Assembly (NCBI RefSeq): GCF_039634785.1
Contig: NZ_JBBIAB010000021.1
Coordinates: 24,445 to 88,444, forward strand
Direction: 5' to 3'
Length of the DNA: 64,000 bases
Source: Tistrella mobilis
Lineage (GTDB): Bacteria; Pseudomonadota; Alphaproteobacteria; Tistrellales; Tistrellaceae
Shown: in pieces, positions 30,500 through 40,705 of the stretch
How positions within the stretch are numbered: the first letter of the stretch is position 1
How the letters are laid out: every line of letters begins with the position of its first letter
The notes under the pieces: model-generated
Told to the model about the DNA's origin: nothing
Database searches by the model: none
Seen by the model: the letters and a program-made list of their open reading frames with translations, nothing else
Made by a program: the position numbers and the translations under genes

Positions 30500-31006
30500 T
30501 CAGGCCTTCGGGGTGGTGGCATCGTCGGGTACCGCATCCGGCGCGGCCGGCTTCGGTCCGACCGGTGCGGCGGGCGTGGCATCCGTCGGTGCCGCAGGTG
30601 CGGGAGCCGAAGATGCGGGCGCCGGAGATGCAGGAGCCGGATGGGCGGCAGCCGGGGCCGCGGCAGGCGTCGTCGCATCCGCAGCCGCGGGCTTCGCGGC
30701 CGGGGCGTCATCATCCAGACGAACCGGAGATGTCGCCCGCTCCAGCGCGCCATCGGGATCGATCGCCCTGCGGGTCGCCTCGCCCATGTCGAAGCGCGAC
30801 GCCTTCTCGGCCCGGTCGCGCAGCTCCTTGAGTTCGGATTCGCGCAGAACCTCGTCAACGCTCGACTGGAATTCGCGCGCCATCCGCCTCAGCCGTCCCA
30901 TCCAGACGCCGGCCGCACGCAAAGCGACGGGCAGGTCCTTCGGGCCGATCACGATCAGGGCGACGACGAACACCAGGGCGAGTTCCGCCCAGCCGATGTC
31001 GAACAT
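30500..31006 (-). CDS. tatB: Sec-independent protein translocase TatB
   Basis: TatB forms the substrate receptor with TatC. The 168-residue protein has one N-terminal membrane helix starting MFDIGWAELALVFVVALIVIGP, an amphipathic helix (MGRLRRMAREFQSSVDEVLRE), and then a long Ala/Pro-rich low-complexity tail (about residues 100-168) that is longer than in E. coli but common in GC-rich alphaproteobacteria. It lies between tatA and tatC. Confidence 0.93.
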   Translation of the reverse strand: MFDIGWAELALVFVVALIVIGPKDLPVALRAAGVWMGRLRRMAREFQSSVDEVLRESELKELRDRAEKASRFDMGEATRRAIDPDGALERATSPVRLDDDAPAAKPAAADATTPAAAPAAAHPAPASPAPASSAPAPAAPTDATPAAPVGPKPAAPDAVPDDATTPKA

Positions 31007-31062
31007 GGAGTCACGCAGACGGACGCAGCAGCCTGCGTCCGCTCCTCGAATGCGTCACCGGA

Positions 31063-31311
31063 TCAGGCCTTCGGGCCGCTGACCTCATCACGACGGACCT
31101 CGTCCGCCATGCGCGCATCCTGCGGCTTGTTCAGCACTTTCGGATCCTGAGACGACGAGCTGTTGTTCTCGGTCTCCTCGTCCTTCATGCCGGCCTTGAA
31201 GCTCTTGATGCCCTTGGCCACGTCGCCCATCACCCGCGGCAGCTTGCCTGCCCCGAACAGGATCAGGACCAGAACCAGGATCAGGACGATCTGCCAAATA
31301 CCGATGCTCAT
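31063..31311 (-). CDS. tatA: Sec-independent protein translocase TatA
   Basis: TatA oligomers form the twin-arginine pore. The 82-residue protein begins [20 protein letters not shown], followed by the conserved [20 protein letters not shown] hinge and amphipathic helix, and ends in a polar tail. The TatA type (rather than TatB) is shown by [10 protein letters not shown] and the short length. First gene of the tatABC group, 85 bases downstream of the fbpC-like stop on the same strand. Confidence 0.95.
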   Translation of the reverse strand: MSIGIWQIVLILVLVLILFGAGKLPRVMGDVAKGIKSFKAGMKDEETENNSSSSQDPKVLNKPQDARMADEVRRDEVSGPKA

Positions 31312-31396
31312 CGGGTACCCCTCCTCCGCAGTCCCCCGGACTGCCTAATCGTGCGGCGCATGATGGCAGAAGCACGGGGGCTGTGCAATGCAGCCG

Positions 31397-32457
<1,061 letters not shown>

Positions 32458-32461
<4 letters not shown>

Positions 32462-34185
32462 TTCCGGGCACCGGGACGGGACCGGGCGATCGCCCGGGAC
32501 AACAGGATCACCGGCAGGATGCCGGCGGCGACGATGGTGAGAGCGGGCAGAGAGGCATCGGCGAGGCGTTCATCGCCGGCCAGTTCATAGGTGCGCATGG
32601 CCAGCGTGCCGATGCCGAAGGGCCGGAGGATCAGGGTCGCCGGCAGTTCTTTCAGCACATCGACGAAAACCAGCAGCGCCGCGGTCAGCAGGCCGCCCGA
32701 AACCAGCGGCGCATGAACCCGGACCAGCGTCGCCCCGGGTCCCAGGCCGAAGACCCGCGCGGCATCATCCATCGACGCCGTCACCTTGCCGAGGCTCGCC
32801 TCCACCGTGTTCAGCGACACCGCCAGGAAGCGGACCATATAGGCGTAAAGCAGGCCGACGAGCGTGCCGGTCAGAACCAGGCCCGGATTGCCGAGACCAA
32901 GGGCACGGGCGAGGTCGATGATCACCCCGTCAGCCGCCGCCAGGGGGACCACGATCCCGACCGCGATCACCGCCCCCGGCACGGCATAACCCATGGCCGC
33001 CACCCGCGCCGCCAATGCCGAGGCACGACCGGGGGCCAGCCTGCGGGCATAGGCGACGACCAGGGCCGCCGCCACCGCCATCACCGCCGCTGCGGTCGCC
33101 AGCAGCAGGCTGGTGACCACAAGGCGCGGAAAGCCGCTGCCGGAATCGAGCCGCGAGGTCAGCGCCCACCAGCCGAGCGCCGCGGCCGGGATCAGAAAAC
33201 CGCACAGGATCGGCAGGGCGCAGGCCGCGACGGCCCCCGCCTTGCGCAGGCCGCGGAGCTGCCAGCCCGGCAGCGGCCGATAGCGGCGCGAGGTGTGGTG
33301 GAAGCGCCGTTCGCCGCGGCTCGCCCGCTCCAGCAGCACCAGGATCAGCACCACCGAAAGCAGCACCGCAGCCAACTGCGCCGCGGCGGCCCGCTCCCCC
33401 AGGCCGAACCAGGTGCGGTAGATGCCGGTGGTGAAGGTATCGACGGCGAAATAATCGACCGTGCCGAAATCCGCCAGCACCTCCATCAGCGCCAGGCTGA
33501 CGCCGGTAACGATCGCGGGACGGGCCAGCGGCAGGGCGATACGCCGGAAGCAGGACCAGGGGCCATTGCCAAGCGTGCGGCCGATCTCCAGCACGCACAT
33601 CGACTGTTCAAGAAAGGCCGCCCGGGCGAGCAGATAGACGTAAGGGTAGAGCACCAGCGTCATCACCACGATGGCGCCACCCAGGCTGCGGATCTGCGGA
33701 AACCAGTAGTCGCGGCGGCTGGTGGCGCCGATCAGGAGACGCAACGTCTCCTGCACCGGCCCGGAATAGTCGAGCAGGCCGGAATAGGTATAGGCGATAA
33801 CATAGGCCGGCACCGCCATCGGCAGCAGCAGCGCCCATTCGAAACTCCGCCGCCCGGGAAAGCGGCACATGGTCACCAGCCAGGCCGTGCCCACACCCAG
33901 CGTCAGCGTACCGGCACCCACCCCGAGCGCCAGCCAGAGAGTATTGACCAGATACCGGCCAAGCACGGTGTCGATCAGATGGGACCAGACGGCGAGATCG
34001 GGGGTGAGCCCTGCGCTCAGCACCACCACAACCGGTACCGCCACCAGCGCCGCCAGCAGCATCGCCGCAAGCGGCCAGGCCAACCCGCCCCGCCCGCCGC
34101 GACGGGCCTGCAGGACCGGTGCTACAGCGGCGCGGCCGGCCGCGGGCGGCTCGTCCTCCGGTTTGCCTGCATAGATGGTGGCCAT
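32458..34185 (-). CDS. fbpB: Ferric iron ABC transporter permease, two-domain
   Basis: This 575-residue inner-membrane protein with about 12 hydrophobic segments contains two permease domains fused in one chain, as is normal for FbpB/SfuB-type iron transporters. The two EAA-type loops are visible as LEIGRTLGNGPWSCFRRIALP (first half) and DDAARVFGLGPGATLVRVHAP (second half). It imports ferric iron delivered by the FbpA-like protein. A terminator-like hairpin separates it from fbpA, so less permease than binding protein may be made. Confidence 0.92.
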
Positions 34186-34338
34186 GGGGCGGATACGCCT
34201 CCGTCAGCTGCCGTGGGTGCCAGGCGTCCTGCCTGTGGGGCATGTCGCGATCGTGACTGCGACACATCCGCAGCCCCGGGATCGAAGATGGGTACACGTC
34301 ACCCGGCGATGGATCAAGTATTGCCGGCCTGAAACGAT

Positions 34339-34376
34339 GAAAGGGGGCCGCGACACTGCCGCCACGGCCCCCTTTC
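34339..34376 (-). terminator. Terminator-like hairpin between fbpA and fbpB
   Basis: GAAAGGGGGCCG (34339-34350) and CGGCCCCCTTTC (34365-34376) form a perfect 12-bp stem with a 14-base loop, 23 bases after the fbpA stop. On the minus strand it leads into ATCGTTTC, only a weak T-run, so partial termination is likely. Confidence 0.65.
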
Positions 34377-34398
34377 CGGAACGTTGCTGCCTGGTGGA

Positions 34399-35454
34399 TC
34401 AGCGCCAGCCGGCGCGGTCCATGATCTCCACGGCCTGACGGTTCAGCTCACCCAGGCGGGTGATCGCCACGGTGTCTTCCTTGAACGGCCCCCAGGACTG
34501 GATGATCGCCGAGGACGGCACGCCGGGCCGCACCGGGAACTCCTGGTTCACTTCGGCGTAGAACTTCTGAGCCTCTTCCGAGACCAGGAATTCCAGCAGC
34601 TTGACCGCCGCCTCACGATTGGGTGCGGTCTTGACCACACCGGCGCCCGAAACGTTGACGTGGGTGCCGCGGCCGTCCTGATTGGGGAAGAACACGGCCA
34701 CCTTCTCGGCAGCCGCCTTCTGGGCCTCGTCCTTGCCGGCGAGCATGCCGCCCAGATAGTAGGTGTTGACCACCGCGATATCGGCCTCGCCCGAGGCGAC
34801 CGCACCAATCTGGTCGCGGTCGCCGCCCTGCGGCTTGCGGGCAAAATTCTCCACCAGCCCCTTCGCCCATTCCTCGGTCTTCTCGGGCCCGTTGGCCACG
34901 ATCATGGCCGCGGTCAGCGACTGGTTGTAGGTGTTGCTCGACGAGCGGATGGCGAGACGCCCCTTCCACACCGGGTCGGCGAGCTGTTCGTAGGTCGACA
35001 GCTCTTCGGGCTTCACCCGATCCTTGGCGTAGACGACCACACGCGCGCGCTTCGACAGGCCGAACCAGGCATTGTCGCTGTCACGCAGATGCGCCGGCAC
35101 CGCCTCTTCCAGCACCTTGGACGAGACGGGCTGGAAGATGCCTGCTTCCTTCGCCTGCTCCAGCCGCGCCACGTCGACGGTCAGCAGAATGTCGGCGGGG
35201 CTGTTCTCCCCCTCGGCCTGGATGCGCGCCAGCAGCTTTTCACCGCTGTCGGAGAGCAGGTTCACCTTGATGCCGGTTTCGGCGGTGAAGGTGTCGAGGA
35301 TCGGGCGGATCAGCTGTTCCTGGCGCGCCGAGTAGAGGTTGACCTCTGCAGCGGACGCCGCCGGGCCGGCGACCAGCAGGGCAAGGGCCGCGGCAGCGCC
35401 GCCGATGCTGCCGAACAGGCGATGACGGGCGGGACGGCGAAACATGTCGGTCAT
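34399..35454 (-). CDS. fbpA: Ferric iron ABC transporter, periplasmic iron-binding protein
   Basis: This 351-residue periplasmic protein of the FbpA family has a signal peptide with a twin-basic start (FRRPARHRLFGS) and a hydrophobic core ending in ASA before AEVNLYSARQEQLI. The iron-ligand tyrosine pair appears in VVNTYYLGGM. It hands ferric ions to FbpB/FbpC. The ATG at 35454 is favoured because the longer frame reads through the promoter region. Two copies of TGATAGG (minus strand, 35533-35539 and 35547-35553) lie about 80-100 bases upstream and might belong to an iron-responsive site. Confidence 0.93.
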   Translation of the reverse strand: MTDMFRRPARHRLFGSIGGAAAALALLVAGPAASAAEVNLYSARQEQLIRPILDTFTAETGIKVNLLSDSGEKLLARIQAEGENSPADILLTVDVARLEQAKEAGIFQPVSSKVLEEAVPAHLRDSDNAWFGLSKRARVVVYAKDRVKPEELSTYEQLADPVWKGRLAIRSSSNTYNQSLTAAMIVANGPEKTEEWAKGLVENFARKPQGGDRDQIGAVASGEADIAVVNTYYLGGMLAGKDEAQKAAAEKVAVFFPNQDGRGTHVNVSGAGVVKTAPNREAAVKLLEFLVSEEAQKFYAEVNQEFPVRPGVPSSAIIQSWGPFKEDTVAITRLGELNRQAVEIMDRAGWR

Positions 35455-35826
35455 GGCAGTCTCGTCGATAAGCGGGGCAGGCGGAATCCGGGCCGCCGGG
35501 CCCAAGGCGCCGGCGACGTGCGATTGCGAATTCCTATCAGCTCTTGCCTATCATTCCGGAAGCGTCGCTTCAAGCGCGGGTGAGACTGATTTGCGATACG
35601 CGGCGATTCGCCGCCCTGCGATATCGGCCGTCGGATTTCGTGGAGTTCGCCGTTTACAGCACAGCCCTGCATGGAGATACTGCGACGCGAAAGGATCGTT
35701 CCACGGCCTTCTGGTGTACAGAAGCGCACAGTGCAACATGTATGTCCTTTCCCCACCTGATCGGGACGCGATCTACGCTCCTGCCCGGCGCAAGTGCTCC
35801 CGCCTGATCGACGAGGCGCCTTCGCG
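35455..35826. promoter_or_regulatory. 372-bp divergent intergenic region upstream of fbpA
   Basis: No convincing gene is present; short open frames here have a composition unlike the neighbours. Two direct repeats CCTATCA (35533-35539, 35547-35553; TGATAGG as read towards fbpA) lie 14 bp apart. I could not match them firmly to a Fur, RirA or Irr consensus. Confidence 0.35.
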
Positions 35827-36174
35827 ATGACCATCCGCTGCCTTCGTACCGCCCGCCTCGGGCGGATCCGTCTGCACAGCATCTTCCTGGCCGGTCTCAT
35901 GGCAGGCATGTTTGCGGTCGCACTCCCTTCGGGCGAGGCCCGCGCCCAGGACGCCACACGATCTTCATGTCGATCGGCCGTGCAGACCCTGGCGAAGCTG
36001 GTGGCCGATCCGCCGCGGCGGGATCGTCGCGTCGCCGATTACATCGCGGCGCGTCAGCATCTGGATCGCGCCAACCGCGCCTGCGACGGCAATCAGGGGG
36101 AACGCGCGATGGCGGAGGCCGATGCCGGCATCCGGCGTCTGGCCCCCGATCTCCGCGGCGGTGTGCTGCGCTAA
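35827..36174 (+). CDS. Small secreted hypothetical protein
   Basis: This is an unrecognised 115-residue protein. A basic N-terminus is followed by a hydrophobic segment (IFLAGLMAGMFAVALP) and an apparent cleavage site near ARAQ (about residue 41). The mature part is about 74 residues, helical and charged, with two cysteines (SSCRSAVQTL and NRACDG) that could form a disulfide in the periplasm. The start ATG at 35827 gives the shortest normal signal peptide. It stands alone between the fbpA promoter and the convergent CNNM gene. Confidence 0.6.
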   Translation: MTIRCLRTARLGRIRLHSIFLAGLMAGMFAVALPSGEARAQDATRSSCRSAVQTLAKLVADPPRRDRRVADYIAARQHLDRANRACDGNQGERAMAEADAGIRRLAPDLRGGVLR

Positions 36175-36189
36175 GCCGGCACCTGCGGC

Positions 36190-37503
36190 TCAGATCCCCT
36201 CGCCCGGCAGCACATCATCCACAGGCCGCAGCCGGATCAGAACCTTGTCGATCCGGCGGCCATCCATGTCGACGACTTCGAAGCGGATGTCCTGCCAGTC
36301 GAAGACGTCGCCGGCCACCGGCACCCGCTCCATATGCCAGAGCAGGAAACCGGCGAGGGTCGCGTAGTCTCCTTCGCCGTGAAGGTCCTGACGGTCGAGC
36401 AGGCGCTCCACCTCGCCGATCGCCATCCGGCCATCGGCAAGCCAGCCGCCCTCGGGCCGCGCAACCGCCGCAGGCCGGTCATCATCCCAACCCAGCGCGG
36501 TCTCACCCGCGATCGCCGACAGGATGTCGGTGGCGGTGACGACGCCCTCGACACCGCCATATTCATCGACCACCAGGGCCATCGGCTCACGTTCATCGCG
36601 GAGCATGGCGATCATTTTCAACAGCGGCACCGCTTCATGCACCACCAGCACCGGCCGGGCAAGCGTCGCCATATCGGGGGTGCCGCCGGCCAGCACGACA
36701 TCCAGGATGTCGCGCGTGGCGACGATGCCTACCGGCTCGTCCAGGCTGCCGCGGGCAACCGGATAGCGAGAGCGCGCGCTGCCCGAGATCCGGTCCAGCT
36801 GTTCGCCGAAAGGCCGGTCGGCATCCAGCCAGATGACGTCGTGGCGCGGGGTCATCACGGTGCGCACCGGCCGGTCGTCGAGGGCAAAAACGCTGTCGAT
36901 CAGGTTCTGTTCGGCACGATCGATGGCACCACTGTCCGCCCCTTCGCGAACCATGGCCCGGATCTCGTCCTCGGTGACCGCTTCGGCCGAGGCGGTGTTG
37001 ACCCTGAGCAGCTTCAATCCGCCTTCGGTCGACACACGCAGCAGCCAGATCGCCGGGGTGGCGATCACCGCCAGCACCGACATCGGCCGCGCCACCGCCA
37101 TGGCGATCGTCGTGGCATGGGCAAGCGCCAGCCGCTTCGGGATCAATTCTCCCACCACCAGAGACACATAGGTGACGCCGGCGACGACAAGGCCCACGGC
37201 CACCGGCCGCGCATGGGGCTCGAAGCCCGGAATGGTCGCCAGCATATCGGCCAGCGGCCCGGCGAGGGTGGCGCCGGAATAGGCACCGGCCAGCACGCCC
37301 ACGAGGGTGATGCCGATCTGCACGGTGGACAGGAACCGGGTCGGGTCGTCGGCGAGCCGCAATGCGGCGGCTGCCGACCGGTCACCGGCCGAGGCCCGCT
37401 CCATCAGCCGCGGGCGGCGGGCGGAGACCAGGGCCATTTCCGACATCGCGAAAACCGCATTCAGCAGGATCAGCGCGAAGACGATCAGTATTTCGAAGAT
37501 CAC
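36190..37503 (-). CDS. CNNM/CorC-family membrane protein (HlyC-type transporter)
   Basis: This 437-residue protein has an N-terminal CNNM transmembrane domain (about 1-190), a pair of CBS domains (about 205-340, including MTPRHDVIWLDAD and VVDEYGGVEGVVTATDIL) and a C-terminal CorC/HlyC domain (about 350-437). The family is linked to magnesium or other divalent metal efflux. The start is a GTG at 37503 that overlaps the stop of the upstream TerC gene (GTGA), so the two are translationally coupled. The old name hemolysin for this family is misleading. Confidence 0.9.
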   Translation of the reverse strand: MIFEILIVFALILLNAVFAMSEMALVSARRPRLMERASAGDRSAAAALRLADDPTRFLSTVQIGITLVGVLAGAYSGATLAGPLADMLATIPGFEPHARPVAVGLVVAGVTYVSLVVGELIPKRLALAHATTIAMAVARPMSVLAVIATPAIWLLRVSTEGGLKLLRVNTASAEAVTEDEIRAMVREGADSGAIDRAEQNLIDSVFALDDRPVRTVMTPRHDVIWLDADRPFGEQLDRISGSARSRYPVARGSLDEPVGIVATRDILDVVLAGGTPDMATLARPVLVVHEAVPLLKMIAMLRDEREPMALVVDEYGGVEGVVTATDILSAIAGETALGWDDDRPAAVARPEGGWLADGRMAIGEVERLLDRQDLHGEGDYATLAGFLLWHMERVPVAGDVFDWQDIRFEVVDMDGRRIDKVLIRLRPVDDVLPGEGI

Positions 37504-38249
37504 GACGGTGCGACGTTGCTCATGGCCCGGCGGCGGCGCCGGCGGCTCTTGGCCAGGATGTTGAGACCTTCGACCAGCGCCGAGAAGGCGATGGCGAAGT
37601 AGAGATAGCCCTTCGGTATATGGAAATGCAGCCCGTCTGCGATCAAGGCCACGCCCACCAGAAGCAGGAAGGACAGGCAAAGCATTTTCACAGACTGATG
37701 CCGCTCCACGAAACGGCCGACCGGGGCGGCGGCCACGATCATCACGATCATGGCCGCGATCACCGCGGCCACCATGACCGGCAGATGCTGCGCCATGCCG
37801 ACCGCCGTGATCACGCTGTCGAGCGAAAACACGATGTCGAGCAGGGCAATCTGTACCACGGCAGCGGCGAGGCTGAGATGGATCTTCGGTTCCCCTGCCC
37901 CGTGCTCTTCATCGCCGTCCACCGTGTGGTGGATCTCGGTCGTGGCCTTGGCGAGCAGGAACAGGCCGCCGGCGATCAGGATCACATCCCGCCAGGACAG
38001 GGCGAAGCCCCAGACGTCCACCAGCGGTGCAGTCAGGCCGGCCACCCACGAGATGGCCGCCAGCAGGATCAGCCGGGTGACGAGGGCCAGCGCCAGCCCC
38101 ACCCGCCGGGCGGTGTCCCGCCGTTCAGGGGCCACCCGTCCGGCGATGATCTGGACGAAGAGAAGGTTGTCGATACCGAGGACGATCTCCAGCACCGCGA
38201 GGGTGAGGAAGCTGAGAATGACCTGCGGATCGGTGAGCAGATCGAGCAT
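37500..38249 (-). CDS. TerC-family integral membrane protein
   Basis: This 249-residue protein with about seven membrane helices belongs to the TerC family, members of which export manganese or load metals onto exported proteins. The paired acidic motifs in membrane helices are visible: LEIVLGIDNLLFVQ near the start and LDIVFSLDSVITAVGM in the middle. The C-terminus is basic (SRRRRRRAMSN). It is coupled by GTGA overlap to the CNNM gene. I looked for a manganese (yybP-ykoY) riboswitch upstream and did not recognise one. Confidence 0.92.
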   Translation of the reverse strand: MLDLLTDPQVILSFLTLAVLEIVLGIDNLLFVQIIAGRVAPERRDTARRVGLALALVTRLILLAAISWVAGLTAPLVDVWGFALSWRDVILIAGGLFLLAKATTEIHHTVDGDEEHGAGEPKIHLSLAAAVVQIALLDIVFSLDSVITAVGMAQHLPVMVAAVIAAMIVMIVAAAPVGRFVERHQSVKMLCLSFLLLVGVALIADGLHFHIPKGYLYFAIAFSALVEGLNILAKSRRRRRRAMSNVAPS

Positions 38250-38399
38250 GGAGCCCGTGCGCCTTCCTGAAACAAGAACATGCCGTTGCGGTCAGCATAA
38301 CCGTCGGAGCCCTGACGGCGATGCCGACAATCCACCGGGGGGTGACGATTTTCGACGACATGGCACCGAAGACACAGCTGCCGGGAGGTCCCGGCCCGT

Positions 38400-40052
38400 T
38401 CAGGCCGCCTCGGGCAATGGCAGCGCCACCCCATCCTCACTCCCGGCCTCGAACTCGGCCTCCAGCCCTTCCACCAGGCTGCCCAGCATCCAGAACAACC
38501 GCTCGCAGAGATTGGTTGCCAGGAGCAGGCGCCCGCGATCGGCCGGCGCCAGCGCCTCTTCCGCCGCCAGATAGCTGCTGCGGATGCGCCCCATGGTCTC
38601 GGCGCGATCGCCGGTCATCGCCCGCAGCAGCATCCGCTCGTCCGCATCGGCACTCTGCGCCACCTCGGCCAGCGTCATCACCACGGCATCGATGCCATCC
38701 AGCATGCCGCGCGAGACCCGCCCCATCACCCCCGGATCGGTCAGCCGGTCGATGAGCGTGCCGGCCAGCTCGGCGAAGGTGTGGATCACCCCGTCGAGAC
38801 GCTGATGATTGGCCACCGCGCGGGCCAGCCGCTCATAGGCGGCAGCCGGGATGTCGGCGGCGCCGAGATCCCGCAGCACCTCGGCGATCCGCCCATGCAG
38901 GGTCAACAGCCCGTCGACCCGCTGGGCCATCGCCACCCTGCCGGCCGCCGGATCCCCCGGATCGGCCGCAATCGCCGACAGATGCGCCAGATGGGCGACC
39001 AGCCGGCGCTGCTCCAGAATGGCCAGATCGAGTGCACCGGCCGGGTCACGCAGCATGCCGTCTTCCAGAAACGCCGGCTGGGCATCCGCCTCCACCCGCG
39101 TCACCGGCCAGGACCGTGCCAGAACCGGCGCGATCCAGGGCAGCAGCAGGCCCGACAGCCCGGCCCCGATCAGATTGAACAGCAGAAAGGCCCAGGCGAC
39201 GCTGCGCCCCGCGTCACCGGTCAGCGCCGCGATGGCGCCGATCGGACCGAAGCCGATCAGCCCCGCGCTTTCCGCCAGCAGCAGCGGCAGCGTCACCGCC
39301 GTGCCGACAAGGTTGACCAGCACCTGGAACATGGCGAGCTGGCGGGCGCGGCCGGTCATGCTGCGGGTCAGCAGCGCCATGTTGAGCGCCGTGCCGAAAT
39401 TGGCACCGAAGGCGAGCGCGATCGCCTGTTCGGGCCCGAACAGGCCGGCACCGGCCAGCGAGATGCCGATCATGCCCACGGCCGACGACGACTGCACCGC
39501 CAGGATCAGCAGGGCGGCCGCCAGGAAGACCAGGGTGTCGTGGCCGCTGATCGCCGCCATGGTGCCGGTCACGATCTCCAGCCCGGCGATCGGCACCGTG
39601 CCCTGACGGAGCAAGCCCAGCCCGAACAGCAGCAGCCCGGCGCCGAACAGGGCCGAGAACTGGTCCCGCCAGGGCGCGAAGCGGGCGCGGGTCATCGCGA
39701 TGCCCGACAGGCCGATGACGGCATAGACCACGATCCGGACATCGAAGGTCGCCACGAACAGCAGGCCGCAGACCCCGACATTGACGCCGGTCATGACCAT
39801 CATCGCCCGTTCGGCCCGGATCAGCGCCGCACGGATCATGCCCGCCAGGATGAAGGTGGCGACCTGGGTGGACTGGGTGACGGCCGCCATCACCAGCCCC
39901 ATGCCGGCCGCCTTCAGCGGGCCGTCGGTGCTGCGGGCCACCGCCACACGGACCCGGCGGCCCGCCAGGCGTTTCAGGGCGTCGCCCAGCGTGCGGGCAC
40001 CGAGGAAGAACAGGCCCAGCCCGGCCAGGGCCGTGGTAACGTCGAGCAGCAT
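38400..40052 (-). CDS. Na/phosphate cotransporter with C-terminal PhoU-like domain
   Basis: This 550-residue protein of the NptA/YjbB type has two inverted Na/Pi cotransporter repeats (about 1-310) with the family QSS-type motifs TQSTQVATF and VQSSSAVGMIG. A helical PhoU-like domain follows (about 345-540). Such proteins move phosphate with sodium and often act as exporters or regulators. The ATG at 40052 follows AGGTGG closely; the longer frame upstream has a cysteine-rich unlikely N-terminus. A Pho-box-like repeat lies about 100 bases upstream but faces the other way. Confidence 0.9.
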   Translation of the reverse strand: MLLDVTTALAGLGLFFLGARTLGDALKRLAGRRVRVAVARSTDGPLKAAGMGLVMAAVTQSTQVATFILAGMIRAALIRAERAMMVMTGVNVGVCGLLFVATFDVRIVVYAVIGLSGIAMTRARFAPWRDQFSALFGAGLLLFGLGLLRQGTVPIAGLEIVTGTMAAISGHDTLVFLAAALLILAVQSSSAVGMIGISLAGAGLFGPEQAIALAFGANFGTALNMALLTRSMTGRARQLAMFQVLVNLVGTAVTLPLLLAESAGLIGFGPIGAIAALTGDAGRSVAWAFLLFNLIGAGLSGLLLPWIAPVLARSWPVTRVEADAQPAFLEDGMLRDPAGALDLAILEQRRLVAHLAHLSAIAADPGDPAAGRVAMAQRVDGLLTLHGRIAEVLRDLGAADIPAAAYERLARAVANHQRLDGVIHTFAELAGTLIDRLTDPGVMGRVSRGMLDGIDAVVMTLAEVAQSADADERMLLRAMTGDRAETMGRIRSSYLAAEEALAPADRGRLLLATNLCERLFWMLGSLVEGLEAEFEAGSEDGVALPLPEAA

Positions 40053-40147
40053 TCCACCTGAGCCGCAGAAGATCGGGACCGGACCACCGGCCCCGCAGGC
40101 TGCGGAGTGTGCCGCACCGCCACACCTGCCGCAATCCTCACCCCGCA

Positions 40148-40173
40148 ACGTCATTCAACTGTCATATACTGTC
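40148..40173 (+). promoter_or_regulatory. Pho-box-like direct repeat
   Basis: ACGTCAT (40148-40154) and CTGTCAT (40159-40165) lie 11 bp apart, matching the Pho-box layout CTGTCAT-N4-CTGTCAT with two mismatches in the first half. A third CTGTC starts at 40169, 10 bp further. TATACT (40165-40170) overlaps it. The gene with a phosphate function (Na/Pi cotransporter) is on the opposite strand, so PhoB control is only a possibility. Confidence 0.4.
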
Positions 40174-40301
40174 GGGACCGGACAAAATCCCTTGGGCAAA
40201 GAGCTGCCACCTGATATGGAATCCGGAACGGTTCCAGGGGCCGCGCGTCAGTGTTCTTGACGGCTACCGGCGGGCCCGGGCTCAAGTTGACGGGAGCGAA
40301 G

Positions 40302-40637
40302 ATGCAGATCGAGCGTCAGTCCATCGGAACGGTCGTCGTCCTCAGCCCGAAGGGCCGGCTGGACGGCACCAGTTGTCCGGCCTTCGAAGCCGAGGTTCTG
40401 GCGGCGCTGGACTCCTCCGCGGGCCGGTTGGCGGTGGATCTTGCCGGGCTGGACTATATCAGCAGTGCCGGCCTCAGGGTGCTGCTGATCGCGGCCAAGC
40501 GGTCCAAGGCGAGCGGCGGCAAGGTCGTGTTGTCGGGCATGCGGCCCGAGATCCGCGAGGTCTTCGACATCAGCGGCTTCAGCGCGATCTTCCAGATCCT
40601 GCCGGGCCGGGACGAGGCGATCGCGGCTTTCGCCTGA
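40302..40637 (+). CDS. STAS-domain anti-sigma factor antagonist
   Basis: This 111-residue single STAS-domain protein is of the SpoIIAA/RsbV type. The conserved phosphorylatable serine lies in DYISSAGLRVLL. In such systems the protein releases a regulator from an ATP-binding kinase partner according to its phosphorylation. GGGAG (40292-40296) supports the ATG at 40302. The kinase-like partner follows 68 bases later, separated by a stable hairpin (40652-40674). No sigma factor or PP2C phosphatase gene is in the vicinity. Confidence 0.9.
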   Translation: MQIERQSIGTVVVLSPKGRLDGTSCPAFEAEVLAALDSSAGRLAVDLAGLDYISSAGLRVLLIAAKRSKASGGKVVLSGMRPEIREVFDISGFSAIFQILPGRDEAIAAFA

Positions 40638-40651
40638 TCGCTCACCCCTCG

Positions 40652-40674
40652 CGCGGCCGGCGGGCCCGGCCGCG
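40652..40674 (+). repeat. GC-rich hairpin between the STAS and anti-sigma genes
   Basis: CGCGGCCGG (40652-40660) pairs perfectly with CCGGCCGCG (40666-40674) around loop CGGGC. There is no T-run. It may stabilise the upstream mRNA and set the ratio of the two proteins. Confidence 0.6.
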
Positions 40675-40705
40675 CCACACGCGCCCCGGATCAGGGAACC
40701 GCGCC

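Noticed and set aside
35544..35807. Small plus-strand open frame in the fbpA promoter region
   Set aside because: No ribosome site, lower GC at third positions than its neighbours and no recognisable feature.
38250..38399. Manganese (yybP-ykoY) riboswitch upstream of the TerC gene
   Set aside because: The conserved loop sequences of that riboswitch could not be found on the relevant strand.
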